Under the pieces are notes generated by a model that was not told where the DNA came from, made no database searches, and worked only from the letters and a program-made list of their open reading frames with translations. The translations under genes were made by a program, and so were the position numbers. 10,194 bases of DNA from Deltaproteobacteria bacterium (GTDB taxonomy: Bacteria; Desulfobacterota; Desulfobaccia; Desulfobaccales; Desulfobaccaceae): positions 1-10,194 of the forward strand of contig VGSX01000113.1 of NCBI GenBank assembly GCA_016874895.1, written 5' to 3'. Each line of letters opens with the position of its first letter. The stretch's first letter is position 1. Below, piece after piece: positions 7,940-10,194 of this stretch.

Positions 7940-7945
7940 TCACCT
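7940..7945 (-). promoter_or_regulatory. Ribosome binding site deciding transglycosylase start
   Basis: Minus-strand AGGTGA (7945-7940) is complementary to the 16S anti-Shine-Dalgarno. It is spaced 5 nt from ATG 7934 and overlaps the alternative GTG 7943. If used, it excludes the GTG start. The divergent glycosyltransferase gene uses the same AGGTGA hexamer. Confidence 0.5.
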
Positions 7946-8039
7946 TTTTTAGTCAGGAGAAAAAATATTGTTTGGGACCAGTTGTCTCTATGCCACTCAA
8001 TAATCCTGTTAAAACTCTGGGTTCTTGGCATCTCTGTGG

Positions 8040-8067
8040 TTTTTATCAAAAGTCCCTAACCTGTCAA
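8040..8067 (-). promoter_or_regulatory. Candidate sigma70-type promoter for transglycosylase-mtaD operon
   Basis: A perfect minus-strand TTGACA (8067-8062) is followed after 16 bp by TAAAAA (8045-8040), a 4 of 6 match to the -10 consensus. It would give a leader of about 100 nt before the ATG. The -35 is strong, the -10 moderate. The rest of the 7944-8161 gap holds short repeats and no credible gene. Confidence 0.4.
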
Positions 8068-8093
8068 GAAATAAACAAGGGTTGAGGCCGGCT

Positions 8094-8118
8094 CCAGGTA
8101 TTTTTGGGACTAACCTGG
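8094..8118. repeat. Inverted repeat CCAGGT/ACCTGG in divergent intergenic region
   Basis: CCAGGT (8094-8099) and ACCTGG (8113-8118) are exact reverse complements separated by 13 nt. They lie about 45 bp upstream of the glycosyltransferase start and upstream of the minus-strand promoter candidate. Possibly an operator or a leader hairpin; chance is not excluded. Confidence 0.3.
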
Positions 8119-8161
8119 TGTTTTTGTTGTCAGGCAAGGGTGAGCATGATAAGGTGAAGAT

Positions 8162-9118
8162 ATGTCTCGGGACCCTGCGCTCAGCGTCATTATCCCCACT
8201 TTCAACCGCGCCGCTCTGGTCAGGGAGGCCATTGATTCGGTGCTGGCCCAGACCTGTCATGATTTTGAACTCATAGTGGTGGATGACGGCTCCTGGGACC
8301 AGACTGCAGCCGTAGTGGCGGCGTATGGCAGTAAGATAAGGCTGATCCGCCATACCCAGCGCCGGGGCGTCAGCGCCGCCAGGAACATCGGCGCCGATCG
8401 GGCCCGGGGAGAGTGGCTGGCTTTTTTGGATTCCGACGACCTGTGGCTGCCCCGAAAAATTGAGACGCAATTAGCCTACGTCCGCCACCATCCCGAGGTC
8501 CGGATCAGCCAGACCGAAGAGCTCTGGCTGCGCCGGGGCCGGTGGGTCAACCCCGGCCGGCGGCATCAGAAAAGAGGAGGGGATGTCTTTACCCATTCCC
8601 TTGACCTCTGTCTCATCAGCCCCTCCGCGGTGATGCTGCCGCGGCGGTTGTTTCTCCAGGCCGGGGGGTTTGATGAGGCTCTCCCCGCCTGCGAGGACTA
8701 TGACCTGTGGCTGCGGTTAACCTGGCGGGAGCCGGTGGGATTGATATCTGAGCCTTTGGTGATTAAAAGGGGAGGGCATGCCGATCAATTGTCCGGGCAA
8801 TGGGGCTTGGACCGTTTTCGGGTCTACGCCCTGGTGAAACTGGCCCAGGACCCGGAATTGCCGCCTCGACTGCGGCCAGCAGTTTTGCACACCCTGGCCG
8901 CCAAGGCGGCGGTCTATGCCCAGGGATGTGAAAAGAGAGGTAAGGCCGCGGAAGCCCAGTATTATCGCCAACTGGCCGGCCGGGCTGGCCGGGCAGGAGA
9001 GAGCCCTGGTGAGCTCGACTTTAACAGGTGGGCCCTGAACCCCGACTTTCAGTCGGCCGGGGATGTTGATCCGGTCTGCAAGCCATGCTCGTCGCAGCTG
9101 ACAATCTCAATGCCCTGA
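8162..9118 (+). CDS. Family 2 glycosyltransferase (GT-A fold)
   Basis: Inverting sugar transferase using a nucleotide-diphospho-sugar, probably cytoplasmic and acting on a surface polysaccharide, lipid-linked or protein acceptor; 318 residues. The GT2 domain spans about 6-215: LSVIIPTFNRAALV at the start, VVDDGS (39-44) contacting the nucleotide, RGVSAARNIG (68-77), FLDSDDLWLP (88-97) with the metal-binding DXD-type Asp residues, GGFDEALPACEDYDLWLR (168-185) whose Glu178-Asp179 is the likely catalytic base region. The C-terminal 100 residues form an alpha-helical tail (about 219-290) without membrane helices, plus an unremarkable end encoded in overlap with the next gene. AAGGTGA 4-5 nt upstream supports the ATG at 8162. 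I could not find a convincing promoter for it. Donor and acceptor are not predictable; no other polysaccharide genes are visible. Confidence 0.93.
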   Translation: MSRDPALSVIIPTFNRAALVREAIDSVLAQTCHDFELIVVDDGSWDQTAAVVAAYGSKIRLIRHTQRRGVSAARNIGADRARGEWLAFLDSDDLWLPRKIETQLAYVRHHPEVRISQTEELWLRRGRWVNPGRRHQKRGGDVFTHSLDLCLISPSAVMLPRRLFLQAGGFDEALPACEDYDLWLRLTWREPVGLISEPLVIKRGGHADQLSGQWGLDRFRVYALVKLAQDPELPPRLRPAVLHTLAAKAAVYAQGCEKRGKAAEAQYYRQLAGRAGRAGESPGELDFNRWALNPDFQSAGDVDPVCKPCSSQLTISMP

Positions 9119-9858
9119 ATCCGGTGCTGGCCGCAGCGCTGAAGCATTTAGAGAAAGGCCCCATCCAGGACCTGGTGCGTCGTCTGGATCAAGCCGGGGT
9201 GGATCTCATCGATCTGAATCCAGGCTATCTGGCCCCCCGGCACGTAGACCAGATGGCCTTCCTGGTGGAGGCGGTGCAGGAGGTCAGCACCACCCGCCTC
9301 ATCCTGGACAGCCCCAATCCCCGGGTGCTGGCTGCCGGGCTGGCTGTGTGCCGCCAGCCGCCCATTCTCAACGCCCTTACCTTGGAGGAGAACAAACTCA
9401 AGGAAATTTTGCCCCTGGCCGTGGCGGCTCAGACCGATCTGGTGCTGCTGTTGCTGGACGAACGCTCCATGCCGCCGCCGGGTTTGGAGGACAAGATCAC
9501 CCTGGCGGCGCACTTACGGCACGAAGCCCTGGCTGGGGGTATGGCCGAACATCGCCTGATTTATGATCCGGTGCTGCCCCACTTAAGCTGGCCGGACGTT
9601 TATTACCAGACCACCGCAGTAGTCCACAGCGTCCGTCTGTTGGCCAGCGGTGCCCTTTTCGGCGAACCGGCACGGACTATGGCGGGCCTGTCCAACCTGC
9701 GCAGCGGCCGACGCCGGATATATCCCCCGGAGCTGGAAGCTGCCTGTTTAGGTCTGCTGGCCGGGGCCGGCCTGGGGATTGTCTTGTTGGATGCTTTGCA
9801 GCCCGACCTTTTGCGCCAGGTGCACCTGGTGCAGCAGGTGCTGCGGGAAAGGCCTTAA
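9085..9858 (+). CDS. AcsE-like methyltetrahydrofolate methyltransferase (pterin-binding, DHPS fold)
   Basis: A 257-residue TIM-barrel protein of the pterin-binding family. The group includes AcsE/MeTr, which moves a methyl group from methyltetrahydrofolate to a corrinoid protein, and the related MtrH. Matching signs: IDLNPG (42-47), LDSPNP (74-79) with Asp75, ILNALTLEENKLKEILP (94-110) with Asn96, YDPVLPHL (160-167) with Asp161, and MAGLSNLRSGRR (199-210) with Asn204. In Moorella MeTr, as I recall, the pterin-binding residues are Asp75, Asn96, Asp160 and Asn199, and that protein has about 262 residues, so spacing agrees closely. The usual N-terminal GERIN-like motif is replaced by ADNLN. An in-frame stop at 9067-9069 fixes the start near ATG 9085, although no clear ribosome binding site exists; translation probably couples to the overlapping glycosyltransferase gene. 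No corrinoid-protein gene is adjacent, so the methyl acceptor is unknown. Confidence 0.8.
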   Translation: MLVAADNLNALNPVLAAALKHLEKGPIQDLVRRLDQAGVDLIDLNPGYLAPRHVDQMAFLVEAVQEVSTTRLILDSPNPRVLAAGLAVCRQPPILNALTLEENKLKEILPLAVAAQTDLVLLLLDERSMPPPGLEDKITLAAHLRHEALAGGMAEHRLIYDPVLPHLSWPDVYYQTTAVVHSVRLLASGALFGEPARTMAGLSNLRSGRRRIYPPELEAACLGLLAGAGLGIVLLDALQPDLLRQVHLVQQVLRERP

Positions 9859-9886
9859 CCGGTTGAAAACGACGCGACCTCGTGTT

Positions 9887-9894
9887 AAGGAGGG
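9887..9894 (+). promoter_or_regulatory. Strong ribosome binding site of nitroreductase gene
   Basis: AAGGAGGG lies 6 nt before ATG 9901 and is the best Shine-Dalgarno in the window. It fixes the start and suggests high or independent translation, even though the gene is only 42 bp from the preceding one. Confidence 0.75.
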
Positions 9895-9900
9895 AATATC

Positions 9901-10194
9901 ATGGACCTGTATGCAGCCATTAAAAATCGCCGCAGCCACAGATTATATCGATCCGAGCCGGTGCCCCGGGAGGTTTTGGAACGGGTCATGGAGGCCGCCT
10001 TGTGGGCGCCGTCGGGGACTAATCTGCAGCCCTGGGATCTTACTGTATTGACCGGCAAAGACCGGGATGACTTCGTGGCTTTGGCCTCCCTGGCCTGGGA
10101 GGATATTGCCCCGAAGCTACGGAAACTCTTTGATGAGGAGAAGGTGGTTTTTCTCAAGCAGTTTTTCAAGAACCTGGGCGGCGCGCCGGTGGTA
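9901..10194 (+). CDS. Nitroreductase family flavoprotein (3' end outside window)
   Basis: FMN-dependent NAD(P)H oxidoreductase of the nitroreductase family; 98 N-terminal residues are visible of a usual 170-250. IKNRRSHRLYRSEPVPREVL (7-26) is the typical N-terminal flavin-binding Arg-Arg-Ser segment, and ALWAPSGTNLQPW (33-45) is the classic family motif with Ser and Asn contacting FMN. The stretch after about 55 (ALASLAWEDIAPKLRKLFDE) is helical, as in family members with an insert between the flavin segments. The gene lies 42 bp downstream of the AcsE-like gene in the same direction, without a visible terminator between, so cotranscription is likely. The substrate cannot be stated. It is not BluB, whose equivalent motif differs, and it is clearly a different branch from the SagB-type protein elsewhere in the window. 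Confidence 0.9.
   Translation, partial: MDLYAAIKNRRSHRLYRSEPVPREVLERVMEAALWAPSGTNLQPWDLTVLTGKDRDDFVALASLAWEDIAPKLRKLFDEEKVVFLKQFFKNLGGAPVV

Noticed and set aside
8127..8152. Promoter TTGTCA/TGATAA for the glycosyltransferase gene
   Set aside because: The spacer is only 14 bp and the -10 would overlap the ribosome binding site.
8009..8470. Minus-strand open frame of 153 codons spanning the intergenic gap and the 5' end of the glycosyltransferase gene
   Set aside because: No recognisable family, no ribosome binding site seen, and it mostly lies opposite the conserved GT2 domain.
9901..10194. BluB (dimethylbenzimidazole synthase), attractive because of the neighbouring corrinoid-type methyltransferase
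   Set aside because: The APSGTNLQPW motif is that of general nitroreductases; BluB has a different sequence at this place.

Overview
The window is GC-rich, densely packed bacterial DNA. It holds ten protein genes, two of them cut by the window edges. I see no RNA gene, insertion sequence or CRISPR array. The envelope genes (an RND-independent ABC exporter with a periplasmic adaptor, and a MltD-like lytic transglycosylase) point to a Gram-negative. An AcsE-like pterin-dependent methyltransferase and a methylthioadenosine/S-adenosylhomocysteine deaminase together suggest an anaerobe, perhaps of the Desulfobacterota (former Deltaproteobacteria). That taxonomic guess is inference only.

Left block, minus strand, positions 5520 down to 1: five genes in one probable operon. 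A SagB/ThcOx-type nitroreductase-fold flavoprotein (4771-5520) leads. It is followed 27 bp later by a complete YbhG-YbhF-YbhS-YbhR-type exporter: membrane-fusion protein, fused double ATPase and two ABC-2 permeases, the last truncated by the window start. The exporter genes overlap or lie within 1 bp of each other, in the same order as E. coli ybhGFSR. The double ATPase has one consensus and one degenerate ATP site.

Middle block, minus strand, 7934 (or 7943) down to 5635: a GH23 lytic transglycosylase and an MtaD-type amidohydrolase joined by a 4-nt ATGA overlap. A 114-bp gap with two small inverted repeats and a candidate promoter separates this pair from the left block.

Right block, plus strand, 8162 to the window end: a family 2 glycosyltransferase, a 257-residue AcsE-like (DHPS-fold) methyltransferase overlapping it by 34 bp, and a second, unrelated nitroreductase that runs off the end. 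It diverges from the middle block across a gap of about 220 bp that carries a TTGACA-type candidate promoter for the minus strand and several short repeats.

Most genes belong to known families. The less ordinary points are the flavoprotein-plus-exporter operon, the orphan AcsE-like protein beside a glycosyltransferase and a nitroreductase, and the asymmetric ATPase. I found no clear sign of a wholly new defence or mobile system.
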